From a virus, in IMG/VR virus record IMGVR_UViG_3300020371_000023, positions 1 through 39,997 of that record: a stretch of 39,997 bases of DNA, one strand, 5' to 3'. A program made the position numbers and the translations under genes. Numbering within the stretch: position 1 is the stretch's first letter; each line of letters starts with the position of its first letter. Below the pieces are notes generated by a model, which saw only the letters and a list, made by a program, of their open reading frames with translations, made no database searches and was not told where the DNA came from. Shown one piece after another: positions 25,330 to 30,347 of the stretch.

Positions 25330-26029
25330 TCGCGTCTACTAATTCTTCGGCATTATCACCGAAGACTAGCTTACCTGCAGTTTCTGGTGTGAAACCTTTA
25401 GCTTGTAAGTCAAAGAATTCTTTCCAAGCACGAACAGATATGCGTTCTTCTGGGTCATCAACAAGCGTAGTGTCATTGATAACATCGTGCCATTCCTTAG
25501 GGAATTGTGCTAATGCACTTGGATGTATAGTATTTACGTGAATTTTGACTGGAAACCTATCTTTCAATGCAAGTGGTAGACTTTCTGGTGGGCTGTTAGT
25601 TGTAGCAACAACTTGAAAACCTTCCGCTGGTCTAACTGTTTCCTTTGTATCATTGTTAAGTGTTAACATAGCAATGTCTTGGTCATCTAGTATAGCGTGC
25701 AAGAATGTCATAGCGTCTGGTGATGCGTGGTCAATCTCATTGATAACCAATCTACCGCCATTACGCCAGGCTTGTATTGCAATACCATCGTGCCATTCAA
25801 ATGTACCTGTGCTAGATGGTTTGTAAAAACCTTCTAAGTTTGCAGAAGCTGTGTCTTCTGTCATAGTAATTTGAAATACATTAGCAAGTCCATCCATAGT
25901 CAATGGTGTACCTTGCTTAACTGCACTGTATGTTTTACCTGTACCTGGTGGCCCGTATAATAATACACGCCTGGATTTACCTAGTACTTGTTGTATTAAT
26001 TTCCAACAATCGTTGTTAGTATTTGTCAT
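25310..26029 (-). CDS. MoxR-type AAA+ ATPase (CobS-like)
   Basis: 239 residues. Walker A GPPGTGKT (26-33), Walker B LVINEID (94-100), sensor-1-like ATTN (142-145) and an arginine-finger segment LKDRF (155-159) fit the MoxR/CobS AAA+ family. The protein is a bare ATPase core, shorter than bacterial MoxR proteins. AAGGAAGGAAC gives a strong ribosome site for ATG 26029. The gene overlaps the VWA gene, so the two products probably form a hexamer-plus-adaptor complex that remodels or inserts metal into a target. Confidence 0.8.
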   Translation of the reverse strand: MTNTNNDCWKLIQQVLGKSRRVLLYGPPGTGKTYSAVKQGTPLTMDGLANVFQITMTEDTASANLEGFYKPSSTGTFEWHDGIAIQAWRNGGRLVINEIDHASPDAMTFLHAILDDQDIAMLTLNNDTKETVRPAEGFQVVATTNSPPESLPLALKDRFPVKIHVNTIHPSALAQFPKEWHDVINDTTLVDDPEERISVRAWKEFFDLQAKGFTPETAGKLVFGDNAEELVDAIDISRV

Positions 26030-26040
26030 AAGTTCCTTCC

Positions 26041-26349
26041 TTATTCTTCTTCTTGATAACCATTAGGTATCCATTTACAATAGATATCTATTTGATTATT
26101 ATTTTTTCTTTGACACACAATAAATTTACCTAAATCTTTTAGGTGTTCTATATTCTTTTGTGTGAATTGCATTATATTTCTAGCTGTACCTGATATCCAT
26201 CTTGGTGATGTGCCAATCACAAACCAAGTATCTGGTGTAGCTAGTAATACTTTAACTTTCTCATCACTGAGAAGTTTAGCTTTGTTACCTCTGCCTGCAG
26301 TCTCCGGTTTGCCCGGTGTAGCTGCATACATACCTGTTGGTAGTGTCAT
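26041..26349 (-). CDS. Unknown early protein (102 aa)
   Basis: 102 residues, beta-rich centre with TWFVIGTSPRW (about 40-50) and a Lys/Asn-rich helical second half ending NGYQEEE. No family recognised. It overlaps the gene before by 4 nt and lies just upstream of the AAA+ gene, so it may take part in the same complex. Confidence 0.55.
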   Translation of the reverse strand: MTLPTGMYAATPGKPETAGRGNKAKLLSDEKVKVLLATPDTWFVIGTSPRWISGTARNIMQFTQKNIEHLKDLGKFIVCQRKNNNQIDIYCKWIPNGYQEEE

Positions 26350-26813
26350 TCGTCTTGTCCTTTCAAGTATTCTTCAACATCGTTAGCTATATTGTCGCCT
26401 GATGTTATTGTATCTAGATTATTAATAGTCATATCCATTAACTTATGTGTATCTTTTGTCAAGTGACATTGTATAGATGTTGGTTCTATTGATAACCAAC
26501 TTCTAAATACACCACGCTTTTCACTATCTTGTCTAATCTGTTCTATCTCTGGTATAGTAAATGTTTCTCTACCTTCTGTTAGTGGATGCTCGGTCATAAA
26601 GTCTGTCATAACTTCTGCTCTAGCTTGTGTAACTATAGACATAGCTTGAACTATTGCTTGTAGATTAGTTACTGCGTCTACTTCTACTTGATATACCTCT
26701 GGGTCATCAAATGCATCTTGTTTATCACCGTGACTATCAAAACCTGCAAATGCTATAGACACTGTATAATTTTTTACATTACCTTGTGGATTTGCACGGA
26801 TATGTCCTCCCAT
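26346..26813 (-). CDS. Unknown early protein (155 aa)
   Basis: 155 residues, N-terminal MGGHIRANPQG then a beta-rich acidic middle and a helical C-terminus (about 110-150). It overlaps its neighbours by a few bases on both sides. No family recognised. It is part of the block with the AAA+/VWA pair. Confidence 0.55.
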   Translation of the reverse strand: MGGHIRANPQGNVKNYTVSIAFAGFDSHGDKQDAFDDPEVYQVEVDAVTNLQAIVQAMSIVTQARAEVMTDFMTEHPLTEGRETFTIPEIEQIRQDSEKRGVFRSWLSIEPTSIQCHLTKDTHKLMDMTINNLDTITSGDNIANDVEEYLKGQDE

Positions 26814-27040
26814 TATTCCTCACTTTCATACCAACTATCGTTGGCTTTGTATGCTTTTTGTATTTGGTATATCACTGCTTCGTGTAGCATTGAACACCAG
26901 CCTTTTACTTTGTCGTCAAGTTTTTGATAGTCACTAGATTTAGCTGCGTTATCTAAATCATTGAGTGTCCATACAATAACTTGTTTAAGTTGGTCATTGC
27001 TTAAGTCGTTAAGCATTTCGTCAACATCTGGTATAGCCAT
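26813..27040 (-). CDS. Unknown early protein (75 aa)
   Basis: 75 residues. ATG 27040 is chosen over the longer frame at 27088 because AGGAG lies about five bases upstream and the longer frame would run through the conserved hairpin at 27050-27092. The protein is acidic and helical (MAIPDVDEMLNDLSN). No family recognised. It is preceded by a 17-base-loop hairpin and a structured leader, so it may be regulated at the RNA level. Confidence 0.55.
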   Translation of the reverse strand: MAIPDVDEMLNDLSNDQLKQVIVWTLNDLDNAAKSSDYQKLDDKVKGWCSMLHEAVIYQIQKAYKANDSWYESEE

Positions 27041-27049
27041 ATACACTCC

Positions 27050-27092
27050 TCTCTTGTCGGCTGATTGCAAAAATGCTGAAGCCGACAAGAGA
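27050..27092 (-). promoter_or_regulatory. 17-base-loop hairpin, copy B
   Basis: TCTCTTGTCGGCT (27050-27062) and AGCCGACAAGAGA (27080-27092) form 13 perfect pairs around GATTGCAAAAATGCTGA (27063-27079, 17 bases). On the gene strand the stem ends directly on the ribosome site AGGAG (27050-27046). One more G-U and a G-C pair at the base (27049/27093, 27048/27094) would tie up part of that site. Confidence 0.8.
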
Positions 27093-27132
27093 AGGGCATT
27101 TCTTATGTCGGCAACAACATTTATTTATGGAT

Positions 27133-27290
27133 GTTACTCGGTATGAATAACTTGTAATCTACTTCCACCTATCTGCAGCACGCTACAGCTTACAGTTCTT
27201 AATAGATTACAAGTTACTCACACTATGGACATCACTTGCGTGACGGCTAGTAAGGGGCCTAGCAGCGTGAGTAACCTTGCATTTCAAGTG
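27133..27290 (-). ncRNA. Structured leader with mutually exclusive pairings (candidate riboswitch or attenuator)
   Basis: On the minus strand GTTACTCAC (27275-27267) can pair with GTGAGTAAC (27221-27213). The same 27223-27203 strand can instead form a 21-pair hairpin, with two G-U pairs, with 27161-27141, so the two folds exclude each other. GAGTAAC (27139-27133) is a third possible partner. TCAC-GCAA-GTGA (27243-27232) is a GNRA tetraloop hairpin. CAAGTG (27285-27290) pairs with CACTTG (27233-27238) as another alternative. It lies between the gene ending at 27284 and the 75-residue gene. The two G-U pairs that become A-C on the plus strand favour the minus strand. Confidence 0.6.
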
Positions 27291-27457
27291 AGTGTTTCCG
27301 TACTTGAACTGTCTTGTGCAATCGATAGTTTTTCTACCATAAATCTTTTTTCTATTACATCATCTAGTTTACATTCCTCACATTGTTTGTAAGGATTTTT
27401 AGTACAAGATAAATATGGACACGATAAATCTATATTGCTATAGTGTTTAGTGGTCAC
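27284..27457 (-). CDS. Cys-rich small protein (57 aa), GTG start
   Basis: 57 residues from GTG 27457, chosen because GGAGG lies five bases upstream; an earlier TTG at 27481 lacks such a site. Four Cys occur as C-x4-C and C-x2-C (about residues 13, 18, 26, 29), a zinc-finger-like spacing, followed by a helix and a Ser/Thr tail. It overlaps the upstream gene by 11 nt. The family is not recognised; a small nucleic-acid-binding protein is plausible. Confidence 0.5.
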   Translation of the reverse strand: MTTKHYSNIDLSCPYLSCTKNPYKQCEECKLDDVIEKRFMVEKLSIAQDSSSTETLT

Positions 27458-27683
27458 AATTACCTCCGCAAGTTGCGTCAAATTCCTCAGCTAAATGAAA
27501 TACTTTTACATTCATATCGTGTCGTTTACACCATACTTGTAAATGTTCTTTGTCACTAGTTAAACCTACTTCTAACATTAACCAATCACTTGGTGATACA
27601 TTAGTTGGTCTTTCTAATTCACAATTTGTACAGTGTGCATACAATACTATGTCGTTAGGTGTAGTGTCGAATTTAATTGACAT
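27447..27683 (-). CDS. Unknown Cys-containing protein (78 aa)
   Basis: 78 residues from ATG 27683. CTNC (about 17-20), later C (about 51) and a C-terminal CGGNC suggest metal binding. No family recognised. It overlaps the Api92-like gene upstream by 11 nt and the next gene by 11 nt. Confidence 0.5.
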   Translation of the reverse strand: MSIKFDTTPNDIVLYAHCTNCELERPTNVSPSDWLMLEVGLTSDKEHLQVWCKRHDMNVKVFHLAEEFDATCGGNCDH

Positions 27684-28314
27684 CAAAATCTATACCTTCC
27701 ATTGCTTCTTTAGCTACTGGCATATCTGCAATAACACCTTTAAGTTGGTCGTGCATTTCTGATGTTTTATCAATTGCTTCTTGTGTTTCCTTATCGTCCC
27801 AAGGATACTCGGTTGTACCATTGCCATTACCTAGTTCTATGTCCCATACATTTGTCATTGTTAAGTCATACTTTCTAGCTATATGATTGAGTAATAAGAA
27901 TGGTTCTCCCCAAGCAGAATCAAATGATAATATAACTTTACCTCGGTCATTGTCATAGGTTTCATCTATAATTCTAGTATCACAATCTCCCCATTTAGTT
28001 CCCCAGTTACGATACTGCCAATCAATTGGTTCATAAGTACCGTGTTTATCTGTGAGTTCTTGCTTAGTTATATCTAACATAGGTCTAGCACCTTCGTCAT
28101 CCTCAAACCAGGCGTCAACTCGAACATCATCAAATGTTCTAGCACCTTGTCGTATTGATTCGAATATCTTAGGCATAGGAAAACACTCGGTTAATTCATA
28201 TACTGTTACTTCGTCTTCGTCCATAGTAATGTCGTTAGTAATAGTTTTCATAAAAGCTTTTACATCTACTTCATTACCTGATAATGTCACTGTGTTTTGT
28301 GTCCAGTTAGGCAT
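27673..28314 (-). CDS. Api92-like protein (DUF1281 group)
   Basis: 213 residues. The start MPNWTQNTVTLSG and the motif WQYRNWGTKWGDCD (about 98-111), followed by FDSAWGEPFL (about 130-139), match the Api92-like / DUF1281 proteins found on phages and plasmids, which have a ferredoxin-like domain. Their role is unknown; some sit in anti-restriction-rich early regions. GAGGAGG gives a strong ribosome site before ATG 28314. Confidence 0.7.
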   Translation of the reverse strand: MPNWTQNTVTLSGNEVDVKAFMKTITNDITMDEDEVTVYELTECFPMPKIFESIRQGARTFDDVRVDAWFEDDEGARPMLDITKQELTDKHGTYEPIDWQYRNWGTKWGDCDTRIIDETYDNDRGKVILSFDSAWGEPFLLLNHIARKYDLTMTNVWDIELGNGNGTTEYPWDDKETQEAIDKTSEMHDQLKGVIADMPVAKEAMEGIDFDVN

Positions 28315-28595
28315 TATTCCTCCTCTTTCATAATGTCATTTACTACTTCGTTCATTTCCATAACAAATGTTTTGACTTCGTCTGGTGCATTGTTGAATGC
28401 AAACTCGGTAAAATCTGTGCGTAACTTAGCATTAGCCATAGTTCCTGCAAGTAAACCACGCAATAATTCTGGTGGGTTATTACCTTTTAATCTGTCCTCG
28501 TCCATAAGATAGTCAAGTATGGTCATTTGTATCATAGCTAAAAGTTCTATCTTATCTTCTACGCTACCTTCTTGATACATACCTTTTATACTCAT
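28314..28595 (-). CDS. Unknown early protein (93 aa)
   Basis: 93 residues, acidic and helical throughout, with MIQMTILDYLMDEDRLKG (about 21-38). The ribosome site GAGGAGG is strong. It shares a base with the next gene and is separated from the one before by one base. No family recognised. Confidence 0.55.
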   Translation of the reverse strand: MSIKGMYQEGSVEDKIELLAMIQMTILDYLMDEDRLKGNNPPELLRGLLAGTMANAKLRTDFTEFAFNNAPDEVKTFVMEMNEVVNDIMKEEE

Positions 28596-28832
28596 TTATT
28601 CCTCCTCTATATTTAATGTATCGAAACACTCATCGTGTGTCCCTGTTATTAATAGTTCTCTATCACCAATGCTTAGTTCTGGAAAACATTCTTGAATTAA
28701 CTTACCTTGGTTGTACCAAAACATACCTTGTGTTGGTATATCTAGGTGACTTACCTTGTTACATACAATACAAGGTTGTGTTTCAACTTCGTAAGTATCT
28801 GCTTGTATATCTTTACCTATTACTGTAAACAT
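28596..28832 (-). CDS. Small phage protein with CxxC and RELLITG motif (78 aa)
   Basis: 78 residues. CIVC (21-24), then a YNQGKLIQECFPELS stretch and DRELLITGTHDECFD (about 57-71), are hallmarks of a small zinc-binding family widespread in phages of marine bacteria and actinobacteria. Function unknown. GGGAG lies upstream of ATG 28832, and a 17-base-loop hairpin sits at 28851-28897 between this gene and the previous one. Confidence 0.65.
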   Translation of the reverse strand: MFTVIGKDIQADTYEVETQPCIVCNKVSHLDIPTQGMFWYNQGKLIQECFPELSIGDRELLITGTHDECFDTLNIEEE

Positions 28833-28850
28833 AACTCCCTTTCTTTTATA

Positions 28851-28897
28851 TATATTCTGTCTGTCGATTGCGTAAGTGCAGAGACAGACAGAATATA
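28851..28897 (-). promoter_or_regulatory. 17-base-loop hairpin, copy C
   Basis: TATATTCTGTCTGTC (28851-28865) and GACAGACAGAATATA (28883-28897) are 15 perfect pairs around GATTGCGTAAGTGCAGA (28866-28882, 17 bases). It fills the gap between the stop at 28905 and the start at 28832. The loop shares GATTGC and TGC-x-GA with copy B while the arms are unrelated. Confidence 0.8.
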
Positions 28898-28904
28898 ATA
28901 GTCA

Positions 28905-29156
28905 TTAGAATGGTATAGTATCATCCTCATAATCACTACGGTCTGGTTCAACCTCGATGAATATCTCATCTTTAATACCAAGATAATCTAAGTCACTCTT
29001 GATTCGTGACTTCATTTGTTTATCTTGTTGGTTGTTGATAGCATACGCTACCATATTTTCTAGTGTAGTTATTTGACTCTCATCAAATATACTATCTAGT
29101 GTTTCCATAGCTTTATGTATAGCTACTATGTCATATTTCTGTGGCGTGTCTGCCAT
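28905..29156 (-). CDS. Unknown early protein (83 aa)
   Basis: 83 residues from ATG 29156, chosen because AAAGGAT lies just upstream; the frame opens further back to 29309 but that part has low quality and covers the UUCG hairpin. Acidic, with helical N-terminal two thirds. An Asp-rich C-terminus ends DYEDDTIPF, a common end of single-strand DNA-binding proteins, but the rest is not a clear OB fold, so this stays unknown. Confidence 0.55.
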   Translation of the reverse strand: MADTPQKYDIVAIHKAMETLDSIFDESQITTLENMVAYAINNQQDKQMKSRIKSDLDYLGIKDEIFIEVEPDRSDYEDDTIPF

Positions 29157-29196
29157 AGTTATATCCTTTCTATTGTCGTTAATCGTATAGTTGTAA

Positions 29197-29270
29197 CCAG
29201 GTAAAAACCTGGAAAAAAAATAAAATTTTTTATACCTAGTGTATACAAGGTGCCGAAGCACCTTGCATAC
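29197..29270 (-). promoter_or_regulatory. UUCG-capped hairpin plus second hairpin in gap
   Basis: On the minus strand GTATGCAAGGTGC (29270-29258), loop TTCG (29257-29254) and GCACCTTGTATAC (29253-29241) form 13 pairs with one G-U, closed by the very stable C(UUCG)G tetraloop. A smaller hairpin CCAGGT-TTTT-ACCTGG (29212-29197) follows after a T/A-rich run (29213-29240). It could be a terminator with a delayed T tract, or an mRNA-stabilising element between the genes at 29284 and 29156. Confidence 0.5.
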
Positions 29271-29283
29271 ATAAGTATTGGGA

Positions 29284-29616
29284 TTACTCTTGGGGAAGAA
29301 TTCCCTCAAGAGTATCTATCTCAACACCTTGTTGAGATATTGCAGTTTTCACTGCATTGCTAATTGTGAGAGTTTCACTCTCATTATTAGCTTTATTATT
29401 AGGATGTGTTGGTGATTGTTTAGACAATTGCCAAGCACCTTCCTTGGATAGGTGCGTAGGTGCATCTCTCCAAGTTTTTGACTGTTTGTCAAAGACTGGT
29501 AGCCATACCATATCGGAATACTTGGTGTATTCCTTGCCTGTTACTACGCAAACGCGTGGTGCAGGCATTATGTTTTTATTAGTTTTAGGTTCTACAACCT
29601 TTTCTTCACTCATCAT
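29284..29616 (-). CDS. Unknown early protein (110 aa) whose mRNA is a chain of hairpins
   Basis: 110 residues from ATG 29616 (or 29613), with AAAGGA upstream. The protein is polar; the centre has VTGKEYTKYSDMVWLPVFD (about 25-43) and the C-terminal half is rich in Asn, Ser and Thr. No family recognised. The coding sequence is unusual because almost all of it lies in consecutive local hairpins. A protein product is likely, but RNA structure clearly constrains the sequence. Confidence 0.55.
   Translation of the reverse strand: MMSEEKVVEPKTNKNIMPAPRVCVVTGKEYTKYSDMVWLPVFDKQSKTWRDAPTHLSKEGAWQLSKQSPTHPNNKANNESETLTISNAVKTAISQQGVEIDTLEGILPQE
29285..29600 (-). other. Array of eleven consecutive local hairpins inside a gene
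   Basis: Stems on the upper strand, in order: TACTCTTG/CAAGAGTA (29285-29314); ATCTCAAC/GTTGAGAT (29318-29338); TGCAGT/ACTGCA (29341-29356); GCTAAT/ATTAGC enclosing TGAGAGT/ACTCTCA (29359-29391); TTGG/CCAA enclosing ATTGT/ACAAT (29409-29434); GCACCT/AGGTGC (29435-29455); TTTGAC/GTCAAA (29477-29493); TGGTA/TACCA (29497-29510); GGAATAC/GTATTCC (29515-29533); GCCTG/CAGGC enclosing ACGC/GCGT (29536-29566); AGGTT/AACCT (29587-29600). None overlap. Seven or more have at least six perfect pairs, far above chance for about 330 bases. Confidence 0.7.
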
Positions 29617-29657
29617 TTTCCTTTCATAATTGAGTTACTGCTATGATATATATTTAT

Positions 29658-29710
29658 ATATCTGTCTGTTCTCTCGAACTCATAAAATGAGAGAGAGAAC
29701 AGAAAGATAT
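29658..29710 (-). promoter_or_regulatory. 17-base-loop hairpin, copy D
   Basis: TCTGTTCTCTC (29665-29675) pairs with GAGAGAACAGA (29693-29703) around GAACTCATAAAATGAGA (29676-29692, 17 bases). ATATCT/AGATAT (29658-29663, 29705-29710) lengthens the stem past one mismatch. It lies in the gap between the gene ending at 29711 and the start at 29616. Confidence 0.75.
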
Positions 29711-29902
29711 TTAATTATTGCAGAAGTTACAAGCGCATAACCAAACAAGATTATCATCTTGTTTAACTAATACATAACTGCTTTCGCACATATTGTAATC
29801 CTTTCCGATTTCATAAATCGGAAGGAAAGGATTACATTTGTGTAAAGCATTATGATATTGTCTACGCATAATGGAACTTAAAACAACTACATAGTCTTTC
29901 AT
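29711..29902 (-). CDS. Small early protein (63 aa), or a 26-residue protein from 29791
   Basis: The frame from ATG 29902 gives 63 residues, but its middle runs through the hairpin at 29794-29836. An alternative start ATG 29791 has AAAGGA eight bases before it, inside the hairpin stem, and gives 26 residues ending CACNFCNN. Both end at 29711. Cys at the end (CACNFC) suggests metal binding. Which start is used is unclear; the hairpin copy E favours the shorter gene. Confidence 0.4.
   Translation of the reverse strand: MKDYVVVLSSIMRRQYHNALHKCNPFLPIYEIGKDYNMCESSYVLVKQDDNLVWLCACNFCNN
29794..29836 (-). promoter_or_regulatory. 17-base-loop hairpin, copy E
   Basis: TGTAATCCTTTCC (29794-29806) and GGAAAGGATTACA (29824-29836), 13 perfect pairs, enclose GATTTCATAAATCGGAA (29807-29823, 17 bases). 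The loop itself can extend pairing (GATTT/AAATC). On the gene strand the Shine-Dalgarno AAAGGA for ATG 29791 lies within the stem, so folding would hide it. Confidence 0.8.
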
Positions 29903-29905
29903 TTT

Positions 29906-29963
29906 AATATAATATCCTTCTATCCGACTTCATAAGTCGGAAGGATAGAAGGAATATTATATT
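29906..29963 (-). promoter_or_regulatory. 17-base-loop hairpin, copy F
   Basis: TCCTTCTATCC (29915-29925) and GGATAGAAGGA (29943-29953) enclose GACTTCATAAGTCGGAA (29926-29942, 17 bases). Nine more pairs (29906-29914 with 29955-29963) follow after one bulged A. It is the first element of the leftward arm and contains AGAAGGA, the likely ribosome site for ATG 29902. Confidence 0.8.
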
Positions 29964-29998
29964 TAAAGACTATGTGTAGTTTAAGTTACAATATATGC

Positions 29999-30030
29999 TT
30001 GACATATATGGTATGACTACCATATGTCAA
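29999..30030. promoter_or_regulatory. Palindromic operator with overlapping divergent TTGACA boxes
   Basis: TTGACATATATGGTA (29999-30013), four-base centre TGAC, then TACCATATGTCAA (30018-30030): an inverted repeat with a two-base bulge. TTGACA, the ideal -35 box, occurs at both ends in opposite directions. Leftward, TATATG sits 16 bases from the -35; rightward only CATATG is in place, so the leftward promoter is better. A dimeric regulator could bind here and control the early arm. Confidence 0.55.
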
Positions 30031-30347
30031 TCAAGGTCTTTACTTTATAGTACGTAAGGTCTAAAAAATATGTTGGTAATCTTTACAGTATGTATAGAAG
30101 AAACCCTGTCAGTAGTTGCCTTTTTGAGCATGAGCGGGCATAGACAGAAGTGAAGCTGATTAAACCTTTTCTAGTGTCCTTGAGTACTGCCTTTGTCTTT
30201 CTAGTTTACACTCTCACGTGTCAGCAGCTTTCGATGTCCCGGTCACCACTTTACTTGTAACAAAATACTACAGTTTAATGTTTGTAATAAATGGAACTAT
30301 AGCATATAATTCTCACTATACAAACATCTACAGAAAGTTAGTTAAAA
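30031..30347 (+). other. Non-coding control region before terminase
   Basis: These 317 bases have no credible gene; a 61-codon frame at 30218-30403 is a shadow of the terminase. I see partial helices on the upper strand: CTGTC/GACAG (30106-30110, 30143-30147) enclosing TGCC/GGCA (30117-30120, 30137-30140), AAGCTG/CAGCTT (30153-30158, 30225-30230) and AGTGT/ACACT. GC is higher between 30100 and 30245 than in the flanks. This may be a leader RNA or packaging (pac) site near the terminase gene, but the evidence is modest. Confidence 0.4.
30282..30310 (+). promoter_or_regulatory. Candidate late promoter for the terminase operon
   Basis: TTGTAA (30282-30287) and TATAAT (30305-30310) are spaced 17 bases, close to a housekeeping promoter. 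Transcription would start near 30317, giving a leader of about 30 bases for ATG 30348. Confidence 0.55.

Noticed and set aside
29170-29200. Direct repeat ATAGTTATA/ATAGTTGTA near 29157-29195
   Set aside because: Only two imperfect copies in AT-rich DNA; chance is likely.
29156-29309. Longer N-terminus for the gene 28905-29156
   Set aside because: The region has a good ribosome site only at 29156, and upstream lies the UUCG hairpin, which explains the sequence better than protein does.
29794-29963. Short peptides starting at ATG in the loops of hairpins E and F as leader peptides
   Set aside because: They start without a Shine-Dalgarno (upstream is pyrimidine-rich) and have unrelated lengths; copies A-C have no such ATG.
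21842-29963. The six hairpins as rho-independent terminators
   Set aside because: None is followed by a T-run on the gene strand, and their distance to ribosome sites fits a 5' role.
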